A DNA stretch of 64,000 nucleotides from Rothia nasimurium (GCF_928392795.1 NZ_CAKMTJ010000003.1:186001-250000), one strand, 5' to 3'; shown: positions 54,183 to 63,650, numbered from the stretch's first letter. The notes: generated by a model not told the origin, from the letters alone. Numbers and translations are program-made.

Positions 54183-54590
54183 TTATGACAGTATTCGGAG
54201 CATTACCCCGTCCTTTTCGCGGCCTACTACAGGGACGAAGCCCTCAGCTAGGTAGAGGTTGCGGGCGAAGTTATCGGCTTCTACAGAGAGGCTCATCTGG
54301 TTCAAGTTCCTGGTGGCAGCTTCTGAAATGATGGCATGTAGAAGCACTCGGCCAAGACCGCGGCCGCGGTGCTCTTCTGATACCCAGAGGCTGACTTCGG
54401 GGGTTGTTTCGTCGATGTAACCGTAACCGGGGTCGTCCGCTGACAAGTAGAGGGCCCAGACTACCCCAGCCGGTTCTTTATCCTGGTATGCGGCGATACC
54501 GAAATCGCCGCGTGCTGGTTTACAACGGGTGTAGTGGGAAAATTCAGGACGGGTGCGGACGTCTGTGAGCGTGAAACTCGGCCCACCCCG
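54183..54590 (-). pseudogene. GNAT acetyltransferase, 5'-truncated
   Basis: The open frame 54183-54590 encodes a GNAT C-terminal core: GDFGIAAYQDKEPAG, then PEVSLWVSEEHRGRGLGRVL with the acetyl-CoA loop R-x2-GxG/A, and LSVEADNFARNLYLAEGF. The first GNAT helices are missing. Upstream in frame there is a TAG at 54591-54593, and no ATG, GTG or TTG lies before the conserved core; the first possible start (TTG) falls at the position of LSADDP. The gene is probably a remnant. Confidence 0.7.
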
Positions 54591-54624
54591 CTATTGTCCG
54601 TGGGCGGACGGCGGTGGGGTGGGC
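54581..54624 (-). terminator. Hairpin downstream of the nitroreductase remnant
   Basis: GCCCACCCCGC (54581-54591) pairs with GTGGGGTGGGC (54614-54624), one G-U position, and an inner GTCCG/CGGAC stem lies within the loop. It is placed to end the minus-strand transcript from 55328. Confidence 0.6.
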
Positions 54625-54662
54625 TTCTGTGCTACCTGAAGTTGCAGGTAGGGTGGGTTTTG

Positions 54663-55328
54663 CTACTTAACCCAGGTGATGACCTCTTCGGCGGGCTTGC
54701 GGGTCTGGGGCCAGGGCAGCTCTTCAGCGCGGTAGCCAAGGGCAAGCATGGTGACGATGCCTTCGGTCTCGGGGTCGATGATGCCGTGGTCGGCCAGCAG
54801 GGCGTTGGCCTTGTCGGCGTTGAAGCCTTCGATGGGGCAGGAGTCGATACCGATGAGGGCGGCGGCGGTCATCATGTTGCTCAGGGCGATGTAGGTTTGC
54901 TTGGCGGATCAGTCGAAGAGGGCACGGGCGTCGGTGAGCCCCATGTCATTGACCTGGAAGCTCTTGTAAGTTTCGAGGGCTTTGGCGTGGTCTTCGGGGG
55001 AGAGATTGCGGGAGGCAAGTGAGGCCTGCATATGGGGGCCGTCGTGCTGCATGTTGCGCTTAGCTAGGATCAGGACGAAGTGGCTTGCGCCGCCGAGCTG
55101 GCGAGCAGCTCCCCAGCTGAAGGGTTTGAGGGCTTCGCGGATCTCGGGGTTTTGCAGGACGACGAAGCGCCAGCCCTGAGCGCCGACGGAGCTGGGGGAG
55201 AGGCGAGCGGTTTCGAGGATGTAGGTGATGTCGTCGTCGCTGATTTTCTTCTCGGGGTCGAAGAATTTGATGGCGCGGCGGCGCTGGGCGGCGTCGAGGA
55301 CGAGCTGCTTGATGGCTTGATTCTGCAC
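54663..55328 (-). pseudogene. NAD(P)H nitroreductase (NfsB-like) with in-frame stop
   Basis: The frame from GTG 55328 (AAAGG upstream) encodes a 221-residue nitroreductase: QRRRAIKFFDPEKKISDDDI, RLSPSSVGAQGWRFVVLQNP, then after the break KQTYIALSNMMTAAALIGID, DSCPIEGFN and MLALGYRAEELPW. A TGA (54909-54911) interrupts it at about residue 140. The family has Trp here, so a single TGG to TGA change explains it. Both halves stay in one frame. FMN-binding residues in both halves are retained, so the break looks recent. A sequencing error is the alternative. Confidence 0.88.
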
Positions 55329-55464
55329 GGGCTGTGCCTTTCGTTGTGGGGCTGAGGAGAGCTTACAAGTCAACAAGCAGGGGAGGGGGGGTATTCCGGG
55401 TGGGACGCTGGCGGGTGGGCGGGCTGCCAGTTTTCAATTTCTAGATGTTCACAGCAGAAAATAG

Positions 55465-55499
55465 TGTGAATTGCGTTCACAGAAATGTTTGGGTATGCT
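55465..55499 (+). promoter_or_regulatory. Promoter and operator-like dyad of the restriction locus
   Basis: TTGCGT (55471-55476) and TATGCT (55494-55499) with a 17-base spacer form a good promoter. TGTGAA-TTGCG-TTCACA (55465-55481) is a perfect 17-bp dyad that covers the -35. An extra half-site, TTCACA, lies at 55448-55453. A bound protein would block transcription. The first gene downstream encodes an HTH protein, so self-repression is a natural guess. Confidence 0.65.
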
Positions 55500-55579
55500 G
55501 GTGCTATGGGGTGAGCCTGAATGGCTGGCCTCCGAGGTTGCAACCGAAGACCTACCCGCTATGTTTTGGGAGATGCACT

Positions 55580-57634
55580 GTGAAAATTCACAAGAGTACT
55601 TCGTCTGATCTGTATCTGACCCTGCAGGATATTGCTGATATTGCAGGGGTCTCAAAGCCCGCAGTGGCTAACTGGCGTAAGCGCCATGGTAAGGAATTCC
55701 CTGCTCCGGTTGAGGCTGTTTCGAGTGAGCGCCAGCCAAAATTCAGTTCTGATGAGGTTTTTGCCTGGTTGTTGGCGAATCAGAAAGTGACGCAGGAGGG
55801 TTTGAAGGCTCAGTCTTCTAGTATTCATCTGAAGACCTTGGTGGCTCAGGCTGGGCGCAGGTTACCTGTTGAAGAGTCTGCCTTCTTGGCTTTGGGGGTG
55901 GTTTATTTTGCTGACCACGGGGTGGTGCAACAGGTTGTTGCTTCCCGGGCAACTGATGAGCTTGCACAGTGTGCGGAGTCTGTGGGGTTAAAGCATTTTG
56001 TTGCTGATGCGTGGCTCAAGATCTGTTCAACCTTCACTTCCGATGAATTGAACTCTCTGGTTTCTGCTGCCCTTGGTTTGGTTGCGAACCAGCCGGTTGC
56101 TGGTTTGGTGGAAGATCTTATTGATGCTCTTGCGAATAAGCCTACTGGCTTGGGCGGAGTCGAGCTGGCGGGACGTTTTGATGCTTTGCCTTCTCTTGCC
56201 CGTCAGATTGCTGAAGTTCAGCAACAAACGGTTGAATCTATCTATGACCCTATGATTGGTTTTGCGAGCACAGCGCTTGCTTCGGTCAAGAACGATGCGG
56301 TGAGGGTTTATGGTGCAGACTTCGCCCATTTGGTTCTTGCAGTTGCTGAGTTGCGTCTAGCTCTAAACGGTGTTGACGCCCAGCTCAGTGCTGTGAATTC
56401 TATGAAGGTTGATACTTTCCCCGAGCATGATGCTGATTTTGCTTTTGTTGAAGGGCCGTGGGGAATCCGTCTTGAGGGTCTTGTTCCTGAAGATTTCATG
56501 GGGCGGGATGTAGTGGCCTTGGACCTGCTACCTAAGAGCGGTGGTGGTGACGCTCTGACTTTAGTCGATGTTGTAGCTCACTTGTCTGAGGGAGGCTGGG
56601 GTTATGTTCTGACCCCCTTCAATGTCGCCATGAATAAGCGGTTTGAACGCTTCCGTCATGCTTTGATTGCTCAGGATTGTGTTGCTGCGATAATCCAGTT
56701 GCCGGGAGGCCTTGCGAGGAGCACCCAGATTCCGCTTGTGCTGTGGGTTCTGCGGGCTCCGGGCCAGGCATCTGACTCTGTTGCCGTGGTTGATGCTTCT
56801 GGGGTGAAGAATGTTGCTGAGGAGGTTGCTTTGGCTGTTGCTTCTATTCAGCGACTTGAGCTTCCTTCACGTTTGCCGTCACGTTGGGTTTCTTTGGCTG
56901 AGTCTTTGGCTGGGGCGGATTTTTCGTGGCTTCCTGCTGCTGCTTTGAAGTCTGAGGTGAAGGCTGAGGACGTTCAGGCCCGGCTGGTTGAGGCTGAGGG
57001 GCTGGTGCGTGAGGGGCTGGTGAGACTAGCTAAGAGTGCAGATTCTTTGCAGGTTGATGCCGGTTTTGGGGTGGACTTTGATGCTCCGGTGGTTTCTCTG
57101 GCTAATTTGCCTGGTGGGCAGGCCCATAGGGCGGTGCTGCATCGGGAAGATATCGTGATGGATCTCTGGGGGAAGGGAAGCGTTTCGGCTCGCCTGTTGA
57201 AACCGCGTGTAGGTTTTGATGCTTGTGAGAAGGTGTACGTGCGGGACGGTTCCCGGGTGCTTGAGCCGGGGGATGTGGTGGTATGGACCGCCCCGAAGCT
57301 GAGCGCGGTTGCTGTGCCTGATGATGGTCAGACCTATGTTGTGAAAGGCGCCGGTGCCGTTCAGGTATTCCGCCTTGATCCTGCCGTGTGGAATCCACAG
57401 TATCTAGCGGCAGTGGTTAATAATCAGACGGCTGAGGCGGAGCCTGGTTCTGTGTTGAACCGGGTGAGGCTTCAGGACGTCCGGGTACGTCGCTTGAATT
57501 TGTTGGGTCAGGAGCGTGCGGTGCAGCAGTTTGAGCAGCTAGATGGGTTACTTCGGCAGGCCCAACAACTTGCTGGCGGCGTTGAAGCGTTGATGGGGGC
57601 ACTGGCTGACCTCAGCATTGTTGAAGAAAAGTAA
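55580..57634 (+). CDS. HTH + degenerate N6-methyltransferase + TRD-like protein
   Basis: The 684-aa protein has an N-terminal HTH, LTLQDIADIAGVSKPAVANW (about 14-33), with FSSDEVFAWLL behind it. A methyltransferase-like core follows. Motif I should be DPxCGxG but reads DPMIGFAS (about 223-230), and motif IV should be NPPF/Y but reads EGPWG (about 291-295). VAAIIQLPGGLARSTQIPL mirrors HsdM's late core. The C-terminal 200 residues (PGDVVVWTAPKLS, then NPQYLAAVVNN and QERAVQQFEQLDGL) look like an HsdS recognition domain and helix. So this is an M-S fusion without a usable catalytic centre. GTG 55580 has GGGAG upstream. Its job, regulator or decoy, is unknown. Confidence 0.75.
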   Translation: MKIHKSTSSDLYLTLQDIADIAGVSKPAVANWRKRHGKEFPAPVEAVSSERQPKFSSDEVFAWLLANQKVTQEGLKAQSSSIHLKTLVAQAGRRLPVEESAFLALGVVYFADHGVVQQVVASRATDELAQCAESVGLKHFVADAWLKICSTFTSDELNSLVSAALGLVANQPVAGLVEDLIDALANKPTGLGGVELAGRFDALPSLARQIAEVQQQTVESIYDPMIGFASTALASVKNDAVRVYGADFAHLVLAVAELRLALNGVDAQLSAVNSMKVDTFPEHDADFAFVEGPWGIRLEGLVPEDFMGRDVVALDLLPKSGGGDALTLVDVVAHLSEGGWGYVLTPFNVAMNKRFERFRHALIAQDCVAAIIQLPGGLARSTQIPLVLWVLRAPGQASDSVAVVDASGVKNVAEEVALAVASIQRLELPSRLPSRWVSLAESLAGADFSWLPAAALKSEVKAEDVQARLVEAEGLVREGLVRLAKSADSLQVDAGFGVDFDAPVVSLANLPGGQAHRAVLHREDIVMDLWGKGSVSARLLKPRVGFDACEKVYVRDGSRVLEPGDVVVWTAPKLSAVAVPDDGQTYVVKGAGAVQVFRLDPAVWNPQYLAAVVNNQTAEAEPGSVLNRVRLQDVRVRRLNLLGQERAVQQFEQLDGLLRQAQQLAGGVEALMGALADLSIVEEK

Positions 57635-57721
57635 CCTTGGGCTTGTCCCGTAGAATTTGAGTAAATATCGGAACAGGTGGGGATGGCTAGTTGGGCCATG
57701 CTAATCGGAAAGAAAGACTAC

Positions 57722-59299
57722 ATGAGTCAGGAACTTGAGCGGGCAGAGTTGCACCGTGCCCTTTGGAAAATTGCGAATGACCTGCGCGGTAGCGTCGATG
57801 GATGGGACTTCAAACAGTATGTTTTGGGGTTTATGTTCTACCGCTTTATCTCGGAAAACCTCACGGCCTACCTTGATAGCGAGTTAGAAGAGGGCGAGCC
57901 CAGCTACGCGACCCTGACCAATGTCGAGATTGCTGAAAATCATGAGGCTATCGAAGATACGGTTGAGGAAAAAGGCTTCTTTATCTTCCCTGAAGACCTC
58001 TTTGAGAATGTTCGTCAGCGCGCTAACCAGAACAATGAAAACCTGAATGAAGAACTTCAGGAAATTTTCAAGCGCATTGAATCTTCAGCTAGCGGGATTT
58101 TGAGCGAAGAAGATAACAAAATCCGTGGTCTCTTCGATGACCTGGATGTTAACAGTAATAAGCTGGGTGCATCTATTCCTAAGCGGAATGAGCTCTTGCG
58201 TAAGTTGCTCAATGAGGTAGGCAATTTTAAGCTGGGTAATTTTGCTGACTCCCATAACGATACCTTTGGTGATGCTTACGAGTACCTGATGGGTATGTAT
58301 GCTTCAAGCGCCGGTAAGTCGGGCGGCGAGTACTACACCCCGCAGGCTGTTTCTGAGCTACTGGCCCATATTGCTGTGGCGGGTAAGGATAAGGTCAACA
58401 AAGTGTATGACCCGGCCTGTGGTTCCGGTGGCCTACTCCTGAAGTTTGCCAAGGTCTTGGGTAAGGAAAACGTCAAGGAAGGTTTCTTTGGGCAGGAGAT
58501 TAACCTGACTACCCGTAACCTGGCTGTTATCAATATGTTCCTGCATGACCTCAACTATGCAAACTTTGATATCGCCCACGGGGATACCTTGCTTGACCCG
58601 GCCCACCGCGATATTGAGCCTTTTGAGGCGATAGTGTCGAACCCTCCCTATTCTGTGAAGTGGGAGGGCGACGCTAACCCCCTGCTGATTAACGATGAGC
58701 GATTCGCTCCGGCTGGTGTGCTGGCTCCTAAGTCGAAGGCTGACCTGGCCTTTACTATGCATATTTTGCACTGGCTGGCAGAGAACGGGACGGCTGCCAT
58801 TGTTGAGTTCCCCGGTGTGCTGTACCGCGGGGGAGCGGAGGGCAAGATTCGTAAGTACCTGATTGATGGTAACTATGTGGACGCCGTGATTCAGCTTCCG
58901 CCGGACCTCTTCTTTGGTACCACCATTGGTACCTGCATTATTGTGCTCAAGAAGTCGAAGAAGGATAACAAGACTCTCTTTGTGGATGCCTCGGCCCTTT
59001 TTGAACGGTCAGGTAATAAGAACACTCTGACTGAAGCCCACCGCCAGCAGATTTTGGACGCGCTCGCAGAGCGCCAGGACGTTGACTACTTCGCCCAGCT
59101 GGTTGATAACAGCACTATTGCTGAGAACGACTATAACCTTTCGGTGTCCTCTTATGTTGAAGCTGAAGACACCCGTGAGGTCATCGATATTGTTGCTCTG
59201 AATGCTGAGATCGAGCAGATCGTTGCCCGCCAGTCTCAGCTGCGTATTGAAATTGACGCCATTGTGGCAGAACTCGAGGCAGGTGCAGACCATGAGTAG
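57722..59299 (+). CDS. hsdM: Type I restriction-modification methyltransferase HsdM
   Basis: The 525-aa N6-adenine methyltransferase has an N-terminal helical domain (RALWKIANDLRGSVDGWDF, about 10-28), motif I DPACGSGG (residues 230-237) and motif IV SNPPYS (Asn307), both intact. The late core is VDAVIQLPPDLFFGTTIGT. ATG 57722 with GGAAAGAAAG upstream is used; the frame is open further up but the extra 15 residues are not family-like. The last eight bases overlap hsdS. It methylates host DNA together with HsdS. Confidence 0.96.
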   Translation: MSQELERAELHRALWKIANDLRGSVDGWDFKQYVLGFMFYRFISENLTAYLDSELEEGEPSYATLTNVEIAENHEAIEDTVEEKGFFIFPEDLFENVRQRANQNNENLNEELQEIFKRIESSASGILSEEDNKIRGLFDDLDVNSNKLGASIPKRNELLRKLLNEVGNFKLGNFADSHNDTFGDAYEYLMGMYASSAGKSGGEYYTPQAVSELLAHIAVAGKDKVNKVYDPACGSGGLLLKFAKVLGKENVKEGFFGQEINLTTRNLAVINMFLHDLNYANFDIAHGDTLLDPAHRDIEPFEAIVSNPPYSVKWEGDANPLLINDERFAPAGVLAPKSKADLAFTMHILHWLAENGTAAIVEFPGVLYRGGAEGKIRKYLIDGNYVDAVIQLPPDLFFGTTIGTCIIVLKKSKKDNKTLFVDASALFERSGNKNTLTEAHRQQILDALAERQDVDYFAQLVDNSTIAENDYNLSVSSYVEAEDTREVIDIVALNAEIEQIVARQSQLRIEIDAIVAELEAGADHE

Positions 59300-60460
59300 G
59301 ATTGCTGAGCTAATTGAAGAAATGTGTCCAAACGGTGTTGAATACCTAGAGCTCGGAAAATTAATTATGAAAAATATTGGGGGAGGGACCCCAAGTAAAT
59401 CTAAATCCGAGTATTGGGATGGTGATATACCTTGGGTATCAGTAGGCGATCTGAATACCTCAACAAACTATGTAAAAAATACTCGATCAAAAATTACTCT
59501 TGCTGGTGTGGAAGGGAGTTCAACTAATGTAATTCCTGCTGGATCCGTGATTGTTGCTATAAAAATTTCGCCAGGTAAATTAAAAATTGCTGGAACTGAT
59601 TTAGCGATTAATCAGGATATAAGAGGGCTGATTCTAAAGGATTGTATAAATCCTGATTTTTTGGCTTATTACTTTCAGATTGTTAACGTTCAAGGGCATG
59701 GAACGATTGTTAAAAGTATAACAAGTAAGACTTTGGAAAAAATCAAAGTACCTGTGCCACCGCTGAAAATTCAGGAAGAAATTGTTAAAATATTAGATAG
59801 ATTCACCTTGCTGGAGGCTGAGCTGGAGGCACGGAGAAAGCAGTATACCTTTTATCTGGATTCTCTTTTGAATTTTGAAAATAGGGGGGGGGGCAAGCCT
59901 CACTTAGCGCAAGAAAAGTTCAGGAAATATTCGAAATATCTCGTGGTCGAGTCATCTCTAAAGATTATCTCAGGAATAATCCTGGTATTTATCCAGTTTA
60001 TTCTTCTCAAACGCAAGAAGAGGGGGTTTTTGGAACAATCTCTAGTTATGATTTCGATGGGAAGTTTTTAACCTGGACTACAGATGGTGCGAATGCTGGC
60101 ACTGTTTCATATCGCACTGGAAAATTTAGTTGCACTAACGTATGTGGGATTTTGAAAATCAAAGTATCTGATGTTTCATTGAAGTATATCTACTACGCAC
60201 TCTCCCAGATAGCCCCTCGTTATGTAAATTCTGGAATGGGTAATCCAAAGTTAATGAGTAATAAAATGGGTGAAATTGATTTGTTGATTCCCTCTCTCGC
60301 GGAACAGGAGCGCATCGTTGATATTCTCGACCGCTTTGAAGCTCTCGTGAATGACATTAGCTCCGGCCTACCCGCTGAAATCGCTGCCCGCCGTAAACAG
60401 TACGAGTACTACCGCGACCAGCTCCTCACATTCAAGGAACTCCAGCCAGAAGCAGCCTAA
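59292..60460 (+). CDS. hsdS: Type I specificity subunit HsdS, out of frame at a G10 tract
   Basis: The first frame (59292-60071, 259 aa) holds TRD1 (IGGGTPSKSKSEYW, IPWVSVGDLNTS) and the first conserved helix (KIQEEIVKILDRFTLLEAEL, ARRKQYTFYLDSLL), then reads G10 and a nonsense tail. The other frame after the tract reads a clean TRD2 (EISRGRVISKDYLRNNPG, VYSSQTQEEGVFGTISSY) and the second helix (EQERIVDILDRFEALV, ending at 60460). With 11 or 8 G the frames join into about 389 residues. So the present state is OFF or half-size. A homopolymer read error is possible. Confidence 0.85.
59884..59893 (+). repeat. G10 homopolymer in hsdS, likely phase-variation tract
   Basis: Ten consecutive G lie between the two halves of hsdS, at the junction of the central conserved helix and TRD2. 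Changes of one base shift the frame. No other G or C run of this length is seen in the window. Confidence 0.9.
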
Positions 60461-60474
60461 CCCCCCCTAACACT

Positions 60475-60515
60475 GTCGCCCCGGCACACCCACCCCACAT
60501 GCCAGCCGGGGCGAC
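60475..60515 (+). terminator. Hairpin between hsdS and hsdR
   Basis: The perfect 11-base arms GTCGCCCCGGC (60475-60485) and GCCGGGGCGAC (60505-60515) lie in the 108-base gap. No T tract follows. It may reduce hsdR expression relative to hsdM. Confidence 0.6.
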
Positions 60516-60568
60516 ACCGTCCTTGCCACACAGCCACACGCCTCTGAACCAGCCACGAAAGAACAGCC

Positions 60569-63500
60569 ATGGCCATCAAGCACAACCCAGCCAACACCAT
60601 TACCCCCATCCTGCTCACCGAAGAGCACACCGTCGCCAGCGAAATCCCTGTCATAGCCAACCAGGAGCTCACCTACCAAACCGAAGCCCAGCTCGAAGCC
60701 GAATTCATCGCAACCCTCCAAGGCCAGGCCTACGACTACCTTCCGCTCCGCACCGCAGAAGACCTCAAAAACAACCTGCGCACCCAGCTCGAAAAACTTA
60801 ACAACTACCAGCTCACCGACGCCGAATGGGAACGCTTCTACATAACCGTCGTAGCCAACCCCACCGCCAGCCACACCGACAAAACCCACATCATCCAACG
60901 TGAGCCCATCCAACCCTGCGTCCTCGACGACGGCACCATCAAAAACTTCAAACTTATTGATCGCCGCGACATCCACAACAACACCCTGCAAGTCATCAAC
61001 CAGTACGTCACCGACGGGGGAGCAGCCTCAAACCGCTACGACGTGACCGTCCTGGTCAACGGCCTACCCCTCGTCCACGTAGAACTCAAACGCCGCGGGG
61101 TCGAAATTCAAGAAGCCTTCAACCAGATTCGCCGCTACCAGAAAGACTCCTTCTGGGCAGACTCCGGCCTCTACGACTACATTCAAATCTTCGTTATCTC
61201 CAACGGCACCAGAACCAAGTACTACTCCAACACCGTCCGCTACAAGCACGTAGACTCCCAGCGATCACAGCGTCGCCGTCGTCAGGCTAGTGCCGACTCC
61301 TTCGAATTCACCAGCTGGTGGGCCACTGACACCAACAAGCGAATCAGCGACCTCATCCCCTTCGCAAAAACCTTCTTTGCTCGGCACACCCTGCTCAACA
61401 TCCTCACCCGCTACTGCGTCTTTACCGTCGACAAAGACCTCCTGGTCATGCGGCCCTACCAGATCGTGGCCACCGAAAAAATCCTGCGAAAAATCCTCAT
61501 CGCCACCAACTACAAAAAACAGGGCACCATTGAGGCCGGCGGCTACATCTGGCACACCACAGGATCCGGCAAAACTCTCACCAGCTTCAAAACAGCCCAG
61601 CTCGCCAAAGACCTCGACACCGTACACAAGGTCCTTTTCGTCGTCGACCGCAAAGACCTGGACTACCAGACCATGAAGGAATACGACGCCTTCCAAAAGG
61701 GCGCCGCGAATTCCAATACCTCAACGAAGATTCTCAAAGGTCAGCTTGAAGACCCCAGCGCCCAAATCATTATCACCACGATTCAAAAACTCGACCAGTT
61801 CATCAAGAAGAACCCCGGCCACCCCATCTTTGCTGAACCCGTCGTCCTCATCTTCGACGAATGCCACCGCTCCCAGTTCGGCGACATGCACACAGCAATC
61901 ACTCGCAACTTCAAAAAATACTTCATGTTCGGGTTCACCGGCACCCCCATCTTTGACGCCAACGCAAAAAGCGGCGGGAACGTCAAACTCCGCACCACGC
62001 AGGATGCCTTCGGCGAAAAACTGCACACCTACACCATCGTCGACGCTATCGGTGACAAGAATGTGCTGCCCTTCCGCGTCGAATACAATAACAGCGTCAA
62101 ACTCGCAAACGGTGTAGAAGACACAGAGGTCTACGGTATCGCAGCAGAAGCCGCTATGCGCTCACCCGAACGCATCGAACGTATCGTGCACTACATCCTC
62201 GACCACTACGACCAAAAAACAAAGCGCAACGAAACCTACCAGCTCAAAGACAAGCGCCTTGAAGGGTTCAACTCAATCCTGGCAACCGCCTCCATCGACG
62301 CGGCTAGAGTCTACTACAGTAAATTCCAAAAAATTCAACAGCAGCGGTTAGAAGAGCACGGTATAGAACCCCTCAAGATCGCAGTTATCTATTCTGCCGC
62401 ACCAAATAATGACGACTCAGATGACTTCCTTGCAGAGGAATCACTGAACCCCAGCGAACTCGATATGGGCTCATTTATGTTCCTACAAGAGGCCGTATCT
62501 GACTACAACGAGATATTTGACAGGTCCTTCGACCTGACTGGCGAAGGCTTCGACAGATACTACAAGGACGTCTCAAAGAAAATGAAGAACCGGGAACTAG
62601 ACCTGCTTATCGTGGTCAATATGTTCCTCACTGGCTTTGACTCCAAGACCGTCAATACCCTTTGGGTCGATAAAAACATGAAGTCCCACGGTCTGATTCA
62701 GGCCTTTAGCCGCACCAATCGCATTCTCAACTCGGTCAAAACATACGGCAACATCGTCTGCTTCCGAAACCTCGAGACCGAAACCGATGAAGCGCTCGCC
62801 CTCTTCGGCAATAAAGACGCCCGTGCCACCGTCCTGCTCAAACCCTACGCAGAGTACCTCGAAACCTACCGTGAAAACCTTGAAGCCCTGCAGAAAGACT
62901 TCTCCCTCGACGCGCTGGGCTCAGGGGGTCTCGGCGAACAAGCACAGAAAGAGTTCGTCAAGCTCTTCGGTGAGGTACTGAAGCTCCGGAATATCCTGTC
63001 AGCCTTTGACGAATTTGAAGCTGACGACACTCTTGCTCCACGCGACGTGCAAGACTACCAATCGCACTACCTCGATATCTACCGCAGTATGCGGGAACGC
63101 AGCGAGAACAGTCCTGTTGATATTACTGAAGACCTTATCTTCGAAATCGAACTCATCAAACAGGTTTCGGTCGGTGTGGACCATATTCTCATGCTGGTCG
63201 AACAGTACCGGCAGAGCAACGGGACCGATGAGGAAGTGCGCTCGCAGATTAACCGTGCCATCGATTCAAGCCCCACCCTGCACAACAAAAAGGACCTCAT
63301 CGAAGACTTCCTCAACAAGGTTTCCTTCGACAAGGACGACGTTCAGGGCGAATGGAAGAAACACGTTCAAGAACAGTCATCAGCCGAACTTAACAAGATC
63401 ATTGAAGAGGAAAAGCTAGACCCTGAGCCTACACGATCGCTGGTAGCAGATGCATGGTTGGCCGGGGGAGTACCTACCCACGGTGAACGCATTGGTCGAC

Positions 63501-63625
63501 TGATGAAGGGCACCGGATCCCGCTTTGCCCGACCCGCAAACGGCGAAAGTCGTGCTGCACGTAAGGAACGCCTTATTAACCGTTTACAGCGGTTCTACGA
63601 GCGATTCAGCGAAATCATAAGCTAG
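60569..63625 (+). CDS. hsdR: Type I restriction endonuclease subunit HsdR
   Basis: The 1018-aa subunit has an N-terminal nuclease domain with PD-(D/E)xK residues in HVELKRRG (Glu172, Lys174), then a superfamily 2 helicase with Walker A TTGSGKT (330-336), DECH (430-433) and FGFTGTPIF, and late motifs with LLIVVNMFLTGFDSKTVNTL and IQAFSRTNRI. The C-terminal helical part contacts HsdM. All catalytic residues are present, so cutting activity is expected whenever a working HsdS is made. Length is normal for EcoR124-type enzymes. It is followed by a hairpin. Confidence 0.97.
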   Translation: MAIKHNPANTITPILLTEEHTVASEIPVIANQELTYQTEAQLEAEFIATLQGQAYDYLPLRTAEDLKNNLRTQLEKLNNYQLTDAEWERFYITVVANPTASHTDKTHIIQREPIQPCVLDDGTIKNFKLIDRRDIHNNTLQVINQYVTDGGAASNRYDVTVLVNGLPLVHVELKRRGVEIQEAFNQIRRYQKDSFWADSGLYDYIQIFVISNGTRTKYYSNTVRYKHVDSQRSQRRRRQASADSFEFTSWWATDTNKRISDLIPFAKTFFARHTLLNILTRYCVFTVDKDLLVMRPYQIVATEKILRKILIATNYKKQGTIEAGGYIWHTTGSGKTLTSFKTAQLAKDLDTVHKVLFVVDRKDLDYQTMKEYDAFQKGAANSNTSTKILKGQLEDPSAQIIITTIQKLDQFIKKNPGHPIFAEPVVLIFDECHRSQFGDMHTAITRNFKKYFMFGFTGTPIFDANAKSGGNVKLRTTQDAFGEKLHTYTIVDAIGDKNVLPFRVEYNNSVKLANGVEDTEVYGIAAEAAMRSPERIERIVHYILDHYDQKTKRNETYQLKDKRLEGFNSILATASIDAARVYYSKFQKIQQQRLEEHGIEPLKIAVIYSAAPNNDDSDDFLAEESLNPSELDMGSFMFLQEAVSDYNEIFDRSFDLTGEGFDRYYKDVSKKMKNRELDLLIVVNMFLTGFDSKTVNTLWVDKNMKSHGLIQAFSRTNRILNSVKTYGNIVCFRNLETETDEALALFGNKDARATVLLKPYAEYLETYRENLEALQKDFSLDALGSGGLGEQAQKEFVKLFGEVLKLRNILSAFDEFEADDTLAPRDVQDYQSHYLDIYRSMRERSENSPVDITEDLIFEIELIKQVSVGVDHILMLVEQYRQSNGTDEEVRSQINRAIDSSPTLHNKKDLIEDFLNKVSFDKDDVQGEWKKHVQEQSSAELNKIIEEEKLDPEPTRSLVADAWLAGGVPTHGERIGRLMKGTGSRFARPANGESRAARKERLINRLQRFYERFSEIIS

Positions 63626-63650
63626 GTATACCTTCAGCTTAAAAGAGATC

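Noticed and set aside
54909..54911. TGA in the nitroreductase as selenocysteine or programmed read-through
   Set aside because: Relatives have Trp, the position is not catalytic, and no selenocysteine element is visible. A nonsense change is simpler.
60152..60460. Second half of hsdS as an independent gene starting at TTG 60152
   Set aside because: The frame is open back to the G tract and encodes TRD2 continuously, so it is the out-of-frame C-terminal half, not a separate gene.
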